Assembly (NCBI GenBank): GCA_963765105.1
Contig: CAVXUW010000004.1
Coordinates: forward strand, 620,001 to 684,000
Reading direction: 5' to 3'
Length of the DNA: 64,000 nucleotides
From: CALMEC01 sp963765105
GTDB taxonomy: Bacteria; Actinomycetota; Thermoleophilia; Miltoncostaeales; Miltoncostaeaceae
Both the position numbers and the translations under genes were made by a program. The notes beneath the pieces were generated by a model. The model ran no database searches, was not told where the DNA came from, and saw only the letters and a list, made by a program, of their open reading frames with translations. Shown one piece after another: positions 54,053 through 63,572 of this stretch; the first letter of the stretch is position 1, and the number at the start of each line of letters is the position of its first letter.

Positions 54053-55544
54053 CTAGTCGGAAATCCGTGCAGCGCGGAATGGTGCCGTGGTCACGCGGCG
54101 TTTGGCTCCGACTCTCGGAACCGTGAACCGACGGTTGAGAACGATGGCGCCGTCCAGACGGATTGCCACCGCGACGCTCCCTCGGTGCACACGAAAGCCC
54201 TGAGTGATTGTGGCGACCCGAGTTGTCGTGGAACACCGAACCCAACGCACCGACCCGATACGCGTGGCACACGGCGTCGTTGACGCGTCACGGGAAGGCT
54301 GATTCGCACGATGCCGGACGTGCGGTTGATACGTCGCACCGTGACGGTGGCCGTCGAGGTGGACGAAGTGGGCGTCGATGGCGGCGTCACCGTCGGGGGA
54401 ACCGGGGTCGTCTCGACGGGCGGACACCACCTGTCGGCGGAGTGCCACCGCCAGCCGGCGCATCACCCGGATACTGAACGCGGACGCTTGCCCCAAGCGG
54501 CCCTACCGATTCGAGCGTGATCGTCGGGCTGCCGGGAACGCTGGAGTCGGTGAACGACTTGCCGACCCCGAGAGGGGCGTCGCCCAGAGAGGCCGATGCG
54601 GGCTGGGTGTCGACCAGCTTGGTGGGGGTGGCCCACGCAACGTCCCGGGCAAGCCGCACGCTCAGGCCAGTGACGGCCGGATCGGTCGCGAGAAAGTTGT
54701 CGAAGATACCCGCCGTCGCTCGTCGCTCGAAGTGCCAGGACTCGCCCGTCGTCCCTCGCGGCACACGCAGGGACTGAACGCCACCACCCGCCACGTTCGC
54801 GGCCGCCAGCAGGTACGTGCCCGACGTGGTTGCCGTGGCCTGGTTGGCCAAGGGGATGTAGCCGAGACGCACCTTGGTGATGGCCGACGACTGACGGGTC
54901 GACGAACCCATCACGTCGAACGGATCGCCGTACTCGCTCGCCGAGCAGGTTGTCGAAAAGGGGACCGCCACCCCGGTCGGGTCCGTGCAGCGCAGACTCG
55001 ATGCGTGGTGAACGCCCAGGTTATGACCCAGCTCGTGCGCGATCACGCGAGTCGAAAGCGTGCCGTTGATAAAGCTGATCGGTCCGGAGATATCCGCAAG
55101 GCCGGCCCACGTGCAGGCCGAGACATGAGGAAAGATGTAGATGCGGTGGTCGTAGCCGCTGAGGTCGACTCCCGCGGAGCTGGCCGCGGTGTCGGCCAAT
55201 CCCATCCAGGTGTCGGGGTCGCAGGTCGCGGTGCTGCCGCCCACGGTGTACCAACCGAAGACATCGCCCGCGGCCGCCCCGCCTTTGCCCGTGAGGGAGA
55301 GCGCTCCAAACGACTGTTCACGATGAAAGGCGTTCGCTGATGCGGAGCCGGTGAAGACCGCCTGCCGTGCCTGTTCCGGGGTGAACGGCTCGGCGCCGGC
55401 CGAGAAGTTCAGCAGGATCGTCGCGGTCTCATGGTTCGCAGCAGCCGCCGACGTCACGCCCATGGAAAGGGTCGCGGCAGCCAAAATGATCTGAATTGCC
55501 CGCGCAAGCGAGCGTCGGTGATCCTTCACCATACGATTTTCCAT
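54053..55544 (-). CDS. Secreted metzincin protease (gametolysin/M11-like), paralogue 2, frameshifted C-terminus
   Basis: Signal peptide LARAIQIILAAATLSMGVTS AAAA, then ATILLNFSAGAEPFTPEQAR, zinc site AHELGHNLGVHHASSLRC (HExxHxxGxxH) and YGDPFDVMGSSTRQSSAITK (Met-turn). IFDNFLATDPAVTGLSVRLA is intact. After GDAPAGGGTPP the frame shifts near 54420 and again near 54300; piecewise the C-terminal domain continues TVTVRRINRTSGIVRISLP and FRVHRGSVAVAIRLDGAIVL, matching paralogue 1, to the stop at 54053. The start is uncertain (55580, 55544 or 55532). Confidence 0.75.
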
Positions 55545-55641
55545 CACCGGTCGTATCGGCAGGTTCCTCTGAAACCTCAAATCGTAGGAACGTCACCCTG
55601 GCGTCGAGCGCGGGTATACGGCTTGCTAGTCTCGGCCCTCG

Positions 55642-56554
55642 ATGCCCGTCCCCACACGACTCGAACGCGCCCTCACCGACGGGCGCTTTGCCATTACGGC
55701 CGAGTTGGGGCCGCCGAAGCACGCCGACCCGTCGGCCCTCATCGAGAAGGCCACGTTGCTTGCCCCGATCTGCGACGGGGTGAACATCACCGACAACCAG
55801 ACGGCGCAGTCGCGGATGTCGCCTATCGCGGCCGGAAAAATCGTGCTCGACGCCGGAGCGGAGCCCGTGATGCAGATCACGGTGCGCGACCGAAACCGCA
55901 TGGCGATCACGAGCGACCTGCTGGGCGCCTCGGCACTGGGGATTCACAACACACTGTCGATGAGCGGCGATCCGATCCATATCGGCAACCACCCGGACAC
56001 AACCGTCGTGAACGACATCGACACGATGCAGCTGCTGCAGTTGCAGGGCTCACTGCGATCCGGCCATTTTGCCAACGAAGCCGCCGAGGAGCTTCCCGGT
56101 CCCGCACCGCACCTGCACATCGGCGCTACCGCCAACCCGTTCGCCCCCGACACCGACGTCGAGATCTCGAAGATCCGGGCCAAGATGGAGGCCGGAGCCG
56201 ACTTCTTCCAGACGCAGATCACCTACATGCCGGATGCTCTCGAGGGTTCCTCGTCCGTCTTCGCGATGCCGATCTGCCGTCCTGGCCGAAGCTCATCATC
56301 GGGGTGGGGCCGTTCAAACACCTCAAGATGGCGATTCACATGCGCGACAAGGTGTGGGGTGTCGAGGTCCCCGACGAGCTGATCAGCGGATGGAACAGAC
56401 CTCCGACGAAGGCGAAGAGGGCAAGAGCATCTGCATCGAGATCATCGAGCGCCTCACCGCGATGGACGGCATCGCCGGGTGCCATGTGATGGCCGTTGCG
56501 TGGGAGGAATCGATCCCCGAGATCCTCGATCGCGCCGGACTGACCAACCGCTGA
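55642..56554 (+). CDS. Methylenetetrahydrofolate reductase family protein, two frameshifts
   Basis: About 303 residues after correction. RFAITAELGPPKHADPSALI (the E-x-x-P-P/PK FAD-site entry), DGVNITDNQTAQSRMSPIAA, PVMQITVRDRNRMAITSDLL, GIHNTLSMSGDPIHIGNHPD and KMEAGADFFQTQITYMPDAL match MTHFR-family TIM barrels. Near 56260 the frame shifts to LPSWPKLIIGVGPFKHLKMA and near 56395 to EGKSICIEIIERLTAMDGIA, ending at 56554. It would reduce methylene-THF to methyl-THF. Its stop overlaps the next start (TGATG), so the SDR gene is coupled. Confidence 0.8.
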
Positions 56555-57351
56555 TGGATCTCACCGGCGCGCACGTCTTGATCACCGGCGGCTCACGCGG
56601 GATCGGCGAGCAACTCGCCAAGGACTTTCACGCCGCCGGCGCCCGCATCACCATCGTCGGGCGCGATGGAACAACCCTCGGCGAGGTGGCACAACCTCTC
56701 GATGCCCACGTCGTGGTGGCCGACCTGAACGACGCGACGCAGCGCCGCGGCCTTGTCGCTCAGGCAGAAGCTGCCGGCGGGCCAGTCGATGTGCTGGTCA
56801 ACAACGCCGGCTGGGATGCGACAGGAAATCTGGCTGAGATGACGGCGGACGATCTCGATGCACTGTTCGGGCTCAACGCGCTGACCCCGGCCGAGTTGTG
56901 CCGTCAAGTACTTCCCGGAATGATCGAACGTGGCCGCGGCCACATCGTGAACATCTCGTCCCTGGCCGCGTGCGGAGTGATCCCGGGGCTTGGTCCTTAC
57001 AGCGCCACGAAGGCTGCCGTAAGCCACCTCACCGCCGCGCTCCGCTCGGACCTTCGCGGCCTACCCATCAACACCACCCTGGTCGAGGTGGGTCTGGTCA
57101 CACCCACGTCGATGATGGATCGCACCCTCGAATATGAGCCGACGCGCCGCGGCTTTCGTCGCTTCTACCGGATGGGCCTCCTCGCCGACACTCCCATCCA
57201 CAAACTCAGCCGTGCCACGGTGACGAGCGTGCAACAGAACCGACGTCACGTCCGCAGGCCACGCCGAGCCTGGATGTTCAGCGCCCTCCCGGAGGCCCCT
57301 CGACGCATGGCCGAGTGGATTCTCAGCGGCGTGCCCCCACGCAATCCCTAG
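56554..57351 (+). CDS. Short-chain dehydrogenase/reductase
   Basis: 265 residues, classical SDR: cofactor loop GAHVLITGGSRGIGEQLAKD (TGxxxGxG), VLVNNAGWDATGN (NNAG), catalytic Ser in HIVNISSLAACGVIPGLGP and YSATKAAVSHLTAALRSDLR (YxxxK). The C-terminal part (DTPIHKLSRATVTSVQQNRR, HVRRPRRAWMFSALPEAPRR) is as in membrane-associated SDRs acting on lipids or retinol-like substrates. Substrate unknown. Start overlaps the MTHFR-like stop by one base. Confidence 0.9.
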   Translation: MDLTGAHVLITGGSRGIGEQLAKDFHAAGARITIVGRDGTTLGEVAQPLDAHVVVADLNDATQRRGLVAQAEAAGGPVDVLVNNAGWDATGNLAEMTADDLDALFGLNALTPAELCRQVLPGMIERGRGHIVNISSLAACGVIPGLGPYSATKAAVSHLTAALRSDLRGLPINTTLVEVGLVTPTSMMDRTLEYEPTRRGFRRFYRMGLLADTPIHKLSRATVTSVQQNRRHVRRPRRAWMFSALPEAPRRMAEWILSGVPPRNP

Positions 57352-57436
57352 CCAGATGTCACCACCGCGCCAATTTGCCACGGGTGCCGTGTCGCCGGAA
57401 GCACCGCGGTCCCTCCCATCCCCCATCCGGTGAGCG

Positions 57437-58112
57437 TCAGGAAGAACGCTCGGGGCGGATCTCGTCCAGTACGTCGGCGAGACCGCCGAGCCGGGTGAGC
57501 TCACCGGCGCGTGCCAGGTCGCTCGATCTCGGCGAGGCGGTTGATCCAGACGATGGCGAGCCCGAGTTCGGCGGCGGGGGCGATGTCGTGGAACAGACTC
57601 GCCGCGACATGGACGTGGCGGGAGGGTCGGCGCCGCTCGTCGGCGAAGAACGCCGTCCAATGCCCGTGGGCGGGTTTGTACGAACCGGCGTCGGCTGCGG
57701 TGATGCGCAGATCGATGTCGACGCCGATGTTGGCGACCGACGGCGGCCAGCAGGTCGGGGTCGGTGTTGGACAGGATCGCGAGCCGCCAGCCCCGTCGCG
57801 CAGTCTGGGTCAGGGACGCCGGCACCTCACTCGAACGCCGGCCACGAGGGCAGCGAGTCGGCGAGCGCGAAACGCTGCGGCGGGATCAGCGGGCGGCCCT
57901 CGATCGCGGCGACGGCCTCGAGACAGCGCGCCAGCACCTCGCGGTAGGTCAACGACCGCGCCCTCCTGGACGAGCGGCTCCACCGCGTGGTGGCGGCGCA
58001 GGAGCGCGTCGGGATCCGCGTCCGGCCACATCGCGGACATCGCCGCGCGGATCCCGCCCTCCCAGTCGATCAGCGTGCCGTAGCAGTCGAAGGTCGCCCA
58101 GCGGTCGCTCAC
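57437..58112 (-). pseudogene. Haloacid-dehalogenase type II family hydrolase, several frameshifts
   Basis: From a GTG at 58112: SDRWATFDCYGTLIDWEGGI (DxYGT nucleophile motif of type II haloacid dehalogenases) and RAAMSAMWPDADPDALLRRH. Later pieces in other frames: SLTQTARRGWRLAILSNTDP (motif II) and, on the frame near 57560, LGLAIVWINRLAEIE followed by LGGLADVLDEIRPERSS to the stop. At least three indels are needed. Either a decayed gene or, given the density of indels here, a poorly read one. Follows the unknown gene with a GTGA overlap. Confidence 0.6.
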
Positions 58113-58867
58113 GCTCGACTCCGTTCCTTCGTTGGCCACCACCGCGATCTCGACCGCTTGCTCGACGAGGGCAAGCATCGCCGCGACCCATACCGCGTCC
58201 TCGGCCGGGTCCTCCGGGGGATCACCGGCGGCGAGCACCTGCACGCGCGCGCGAGGTGACCGGCGCGGCCGGGTCGTCGACCTGACGAAGTTCCTCGCGC
58301 GCCCACGCACGCGGGTCCCGTCGTCACCGGTCGAACGCGCGAGTTGACGCCGGCGCGCCGCGTCGCTCTCGCCCGCCGCCAGGTACGCGGCGATCTCGTC
58401 CTCGTAGATCAGGTGGGTCGAGGTCGAGCAGGTCGACCACGATCGCTCCGATCACCAACGCCAGGTCCGCGTCCGGCGAGGCCCCACCGGTCAGACGGCG
58501 CTCGAGCACCCCCAGCCGCTCGGCGTTGCGCTCGATGACCGCGGCGAGCGAGCGGCCGGCCTCGTCGGCCAGCGCGCAGGGCAAACGCGTTGTCCGGGTC
58601 CTCGTCGAGCGTCAGCGCCAACGCCTCGTCGCCAGGTCGTCGGGCGGATCTCCCACGGCCCGCTCCAGCGACGCCCCATGGCCAGCCGCAGAGCTGGTCC
58701 CAATGGGCGCGCGCCGTGACATCGCGCAGGCGATCGAGCTCGTCCGCAGGGGCCCCCGCGACGATCGCATCGGCAAACGCCCGGGCTTCGAGCGCCGAGG
58801 GCACCCCGCGGGGAACACCGACCGCGGTGCGCAGGATCAGTTCCGTGAAGCGCGTGAAGTCGCTCAT
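58109..58867 (-). pseudogene. Unknown protein gene, several frameshifts
   Basis: Starts MSDFTRFTELILRTAVGVPR, EARAFADAIVAGAPADELDR, ARAHWDQLCGWPWG, then changes frame several times (LALTLDEDPDNAFALRA; EAGRSLAAVIERNAERLGVL; AAGDPPEDPAEDAVWVAAML then ALVEQAVEIAVVANEG). Pieces are Ala/Leu/Glu-rich helical. No family recognised. ATG overlaps the FAH-family stop (ATGA) and the end overlaps the HAD start, so it belongs to a three-gene leftward unit. Confidence 0.45.
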
Positions 58868-59674
58868 GCCCCGATCACCGGATGTTCGATGGCGCCGAGG
58901 CCCTCGATCTCGACGCGGACGACGTCGCCGTCCCGCAGAAACCGGCGTGGCGTACGGGCCACGCCGACGCCGGCGGGCGTTCCGGTGGTGATGACGTCAC
59001 CCGGCTCAAGGGTGAACGACGACGGATGAACGCGATGAGCTCGGCCACGCCGAACACCATGTTGGCGGTCGTCCCGTCCTGCATCAGCTCGCCCGACAGC
59101 CAGGTGCGGATCGACGAGCGCCTGCGGGTCGGGACCTCGTCGGCGGTCGTGATCCACGGGCCCCAGGGAGCGAACGTATCGGCGCCCTTGGCCCGCACCC
59201 ACTGCGGCTCGCTCGGCTGCACGTCCCGGGCGCTGACGTCGTTCATCACCGCGTAGCCGAAGACGTGTCCGAGCGCGTCGGCACGCGAGTCACGTTGCGC
59301 GCACGTTCGCCGATGACGACGGCCAGCTCGCCCTCGAAGTCCGGCTTGGTCGTGTAGGCGGGCAGCACCACCGGACCCGCAGGGCCGGTCACCGGCGGTC
59401 GGCATCTTGGCAAACAGCAACGGCAATGTCGGGGACCGGCTTGCCGGTCTCGGCCGCATGGTCGCGGTAGTTGAGCCCGATGCCGATAAGCTTGCCCGGG
59501 CGAAGCGGCGAGGCAGAACGAGCGCCGGCGAGCGGACGCGACGCCCCCGTGCGCGCACGATCCGCGCTTCGCCGGACGACGTCCAGACACCGCCGGCGTA
59601 GATCGGGTGGACCATGTCGCCCTCGACGACACCTGCAGCGGGGTCCGTCCGGGCCACGAAGGTGAGATCCGCAT
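58864..59674 (-). pseudogene. Fumarylacetoacetate hydrolase (FAH) family protein, several frameshifts
   Basis: Pieces in different frames assemble to an FAH-family enzyme: ARTDPAAGVVEGDMVHPIYA, IGIGLNYRDHAAETGKPVPD, FGYAVMNDVSARDVQPSEPQ, WVRAKGADTFAPWGPWITTA, FTLEPGDVITTGTPAGVGVA and FLRDGDVVRVEIEGLGAIEH. These include the metal-binding N-Y-x-x-H region, D-V-S-A-R-D and the G-T-P-x-G-V-G loop. Such enzymes hydrolyse or decarboxylate acylpyruvates. At least four indels separate the pieces. Divergent from the CDP-alcohol transferase. Confidence 0.65.
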
Positions 59675-59789
59675 GCGCTCGCTATCCTATGTGGGCGGCT
59701 GTGGCGATCGCCGCACACCCTCGACGACCGAACGCGAGCTGCCCATCTCCACACACACCGAGAACGTCGATCCGCCGCCGAGCCAGTGC

Positions 59790-60383
59790 GACCAACGGAT
59801 ATCTGACGGGGCCCGGGCATCGTCGACGCCCATCATCCGCGGGCTTCGTGCGCAAGGGCGTCGGCCCCAACGCCATCACGATCGCCGGGTTCTTGGCTGG
59901 TCACGGCCTCATGCGCGCTGATCCTGGCCGAGCAGTGGGTGCTCGCGTGGCTCGTGTTCACGGTTGGCTCGCTCAGCGACATGTTGGACGGGTCCGTCGC
60001 CCGGCTGTCCGGCAAAGCGTCGACGTTCGGCGCATTCCTCGACTCCACGCTCGACCGCTTGGCCGAAGGCATCGTGCTGGGATCCATCGGCATCGTGTTT
60101 GCACGCCACGGTACCATTGGCGCCCTCGCGGCGTGCTTCGTCGCGTTGACCGCTTCGTTTCTGGTGTCGTACACACGCGCACGGGCCGAGGGTCTGGGCA
60201 TCGACTCGAACAAGCGGCGGCCTGATGAGCCGCACGGAGCGCCTGTTCTTGATCGGAACGGGCCTGTTCTTCGGATGGGTCGACCAATTCCTGGAGATCG
60301 CGATCTACGTGCTGCCGTGCCTGACCGTGCTGACCGTCGTCCAGCGCGTGGTCCACGTGTCGCGAGCGCTTCGCACCGACTGA
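59790..60383 (+). pseudogene. CDP-alcohol phosphatidyltransferase, frameshifted
   Basis: The catalytic motif is intact: SDMLDGSVARLSGKASTFGA then FLDSTLDR, i.e. D-G-x2-A-R-x8-G-x3-D-x3-D. Before it in another frame: GFVRKGVGPNAITIAGFLAG; after it in a third: TERLFLIGTGLFFGWVDQFL and IAIYVLPCLTVLTVVQRVVH ending at 60383. Such membrane enzymes attach glycerol phosphate, inositol phosphate or similar to CDP-diacylglycerol. With ino1 only 3 kb away a phosphatidylinositol-type product is attractive but unproven. The true start is not resolved. Confidence 0.7.
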
Positions 60384-60533
60384 CTGACGGCGTCGTCGAC
60401 GGCCCCAACGTCTGGCGCACGATTACGCGGTTTCCGCGTTGAAGGGGCCGGACGCCGGGGCGCCGGTCGAAGTGCCCGAAAGGCTAGCCCGACGGCCATC
60501 GACTCCAGGGCCTGCCTCGTCGATCCTCTCGGC

Positions 60534-63261
60534 GTGACGGTTTCCGCCCCCGCTGCCAGTCGTTCGTCCTGTGCGCTGGTTGGAGCCATTGGCGCGGTGT
60601 GTGCCGCCCTCGTGGCAACGTCGGCCGCGCCTCCTGCAGACGCACGGGTTGCAGCCGGCGTCACACGCGCGGCGCCGAAGGTCCTTTCCGTCACTCCGCG
60701 CGGCGTACGAGTAGCACGCACGAGCCCGATCGTGATCCGGTTCTCCACCCCGATGGACCGCCGTTCGGTGCGACGGGCCATTGTTCTGCGCCCCGGCCTA
60801 CGCTGTTCGTGGAGCTGGAATCGCGCATCAACACGCCTCATCTGTCGCCAGAGGACGCTTCTTCGCCCGAACACGCGCTACCGGGTCATCATCCGGCCGA
60901 GCGCGCGAAGCGCCGCTGGCGTTCGCCTCCGCCGCGGCGTCGTCCACCGCTTCCGAACAGGCCCTGTCACGCTTCCACCCGTGCCCCCGGGCACACCGCC
61001 GCCGGGCGGTCCTGTCGTCGAAGCCGGCGTTCCGATCGGAAACAGCACGGCTTTCCGGATCACCCGGCCCGTGGGGGCCAGCGGTCAGATTGCGATCACC
61101 GTCGGCAACCTTCCGCCGGGGGTCGTCGCTCCGGCACGCGTGACGCTGCCCGCGGGAACGAACGAGGTTTGGTATCCCATCGGCACCACCGCTGCGGCGG
61201 CACCGGGAGCCATCACCGTGACGTTCACCGTCGCCGGGACGACGAGCAGTTATCGGCTCCCCCTTCTTCGCCGCGAACGTACCAGCATGGCGGGCACCGG
61301 CAGCATCGGGCTCAACATCGACCAAGCCGACGACTGGGCCCTCAAGCTGTTTGCCGACGCCGTCAAGCAGGCCCGCCCCTGGGAGCAGCTCGGCCCCGAC
61401 ACCAACACGTTCACGGGCATTCGCCTCAAACCGGCTGAGCTCGATACCAACCTGTGGCCCACACGTGATGCCCGCCTGGTTCTCTTCGCGATTCGCCGCG
61501 CCGGGGGTACCTATGCGCTGCGCTTCACCGGCAACGCCACGGTGTCGACCTTCGGGGCGACGCTCAGCGGGCTCGCATACGACGCGGCGACGAACACCAC
61601 CAGCGGAACCATGACCGTGCCGGTCCTGCCGGAGCTCGAGGAGAACGTCGTCTGGCTGGACTTCCGCAACTCACGCCGCACGGCCACGAGCCCGGTCAAC
61701 AGCGGGGTCACGAACGTCACCATCATGCGCCCGCAGACCGAGGCCGGCTCCGTCCCGCACCCGTTCGGCACGACGTTCACAAACGAGGCAAAGGGCTTCT
61801 ACTCGCATTTCAGCACCCTCCGCATGATGTGGGCGTCCGGGACGCCGTGGGCCATCGTCCGCACGTGGGACGAGCGCCGTCCGAAGCCGACGGACGCGAC
61901 GCAGACCCTCGGGCACGCGAAACCCGGCTACACGGAGGAGACCACGAACGGCTTCGCCCTGGAGTACCAAATCCAGCTGTGCAACGAGGTACGGCGCGAC
62001 TGCTGGTTCCCGGTCCCGGAGCTCGCCGACGACGACTACATCCGCCGGATGGCCCAGATGGTCTCCGCCCAGCTTGATCCGTCCCTGAACGCCTACTTCG
62101 AGTACAGCAACGAGGTATGGAACCCGACCTACTCGGCGTTCCACAGCACTCTGAGGTTGGCAAACGCCGAGGTGGCCGCGAACCCGGCAAGCCCGCTCGC
62201 GTTCGACGGTTCCACCGACCAGTACCAGTGGCGACTGCGTTGGTACACGCGGCGCTCCATGCAGATCAGCGACATCGTGCGATCGGTCGTTGGCGACCGT
62301 CAGATGATGACGCGGTTTCGCCCCGTCCTCCCGAGCCAGCTCGTCATCACCTACGACGACGACGTGTCCCTGGCGTTCATGGAGGGCTATTACAACAATC
62401 CGCGCTACGTGACCCACCCCCGTCCGCCGTGGGACTACTTCTACGCCATCGGCGGTGCGACGTATGCGGGAGTTGATGCCGCGGACAACATCACCACCGT
62501 CGACGGTGCGTTCGGGAAGGACTGGGACATCATCCCTGAGGGGCGTATGTCGACCGAAGTCGTCGAGGAGAAGCACCGGTCGATCAGCTACGGGGTTGCC
62601 TACGCGTCGTACGAGGGCGGGCCGAGCCTGTGGGGCGACATCTCCGGTCGCAGAACCCGAACAACCCGTTCCACAATCCCTTGCGTGTCCAGATGCGGGT
62701 CGATCCACGGTTCCAGGGCAAGGTCGCCGGACTCCATAACGCGTTTCTCGGGTCGGGTGGGGACCTTGAGATCTACTTGGCGCCCGCGTACGGCTATACC
62801 AGCGCGTGGTCGATCCTGAACGACCTCGCCGACCAAAGCAACGCGGCGCGCAACTACGGTCTTCGCGCTGTCGACCAGGCCCAAACGACGACCCGGCCGA
62901 CAGTGCTGCTCGGCACGCCGTTACCCGCAGCGCTTACGGCGGGAGCCGCGCCGGCCGACACCCTCGCTCCCGAGTTTGCGCAGGAAGCTGGACCACGTTC
63001 GGACGCGCTGACACGGACGCTCTTGCGTTTACGGTGCACTCGACGATGCCCCGCAGTTACACGGTGACGGCAACCGGCTCCACGATAACCGGCGCGACCG
63101 CCGAGGTCTTCGTGGATGGACAGTTCGCCGGGTTCATCGAGATGACTGCCGGCGGGACATCAAGCACCCCGCTCACAGTGCCACTGGCGCCCGGCTCCCA
63201 TTCACTTCGCGTCGAGGCCGGCGTCGGCGAGGCCCGCATCGAGCAGATCAGCGTCCGCTAG
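60534..63261 (+). CDS. Large secreted protein with Ig-like domain and glycosidase-like core, two frameshifts
   Basis: About 908 residues after correction. Signal region SCALVGAIGAVCAALVATSA; an SbsA-type Ig-like (Big_5) domain (APKVLSVTPRGVRVARTSPI, VIRFSTPMDRRSVRRAIVLR); a Pro-rich linker; then a core with STLRMMWASGTPWAIVRTWD, LDPSLNAYFEYSNEVWNPTY (the N-E-x-W pair recalls the acid/base of clan-A glycosidases) and AYASYEGGPSLWGDISG (E-G-G). The frame shifts near 62650 to HNPLRVQMRVDPRFQGKVAG and near 62990 to ADTDALAFTVHSTMPRSYTV, ending at 63261. Role: probably extracellular polysaccharide binding or cleavage. GTG start. Confidence 0.65.
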
Positions 63262-63346
63262 GCCTGTCGCACGCTGACGGGTCACGTCGGTCATGAGAAA
63301 GCAGGCCGGGGCCCCGTGACACGAGACCCGTTTCGGCCAAAGGCGC

Positions 63347-63487
63347 GTCCCCCTGGTGACAGGGACTTAACCGTGAATTAGCGGCGATCACAGGGCTTGG
63401 GCCGTCGTTTTCGGAGCACACAGCGCGACAGAGACCGCCGATGAGCTGTCCATGTCCCATTAGGTTCCTGTCACCAGACGGGGACAG
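63347..63487. repeat. Inverted pair of REP-like repeats (copies 2 and 3)
   Basis: Copy 2 (63347-63371) reads CTGGTGACAGGGAC followed by TTAA; copy 3 (63459-63487) reads GTTCCTGTCACCAG followed by ACGGGGAC. They are inverted relative to each other about 90 bases apart, so the segment can fold into one large hairpin. Copy 1 lies at 15548-15580. They occupy much of the 311-base gap before ino1, in which I see no gene. Confidence 0.6.
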
Positions 63488-63525
63488 AGCAATCGCACGA
63501 AGGACGTCCGTCCGTCCGATGATGC

Positions 63526-63550
63526 TGTACACTAAACAGTAGGTCGTACA
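63526..63550 (+). promoter_or_regulatory. Inverted repeat at the ino1 promoter
   Basis: TGTAC-N15-GTACA spans 63526-63550, with the inner ACTAAACAGT also palindromic (ACT-N4-AGT). TACACT at 63528-63533 could be the -10 box. The site ends 22 bases before the ino1 start, a suitable operator position. The regulator is not in the window. Confidence 0.4.
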
Positions 63551-63572
63551 CCAATCGCCCCGGAGGTCTCCC

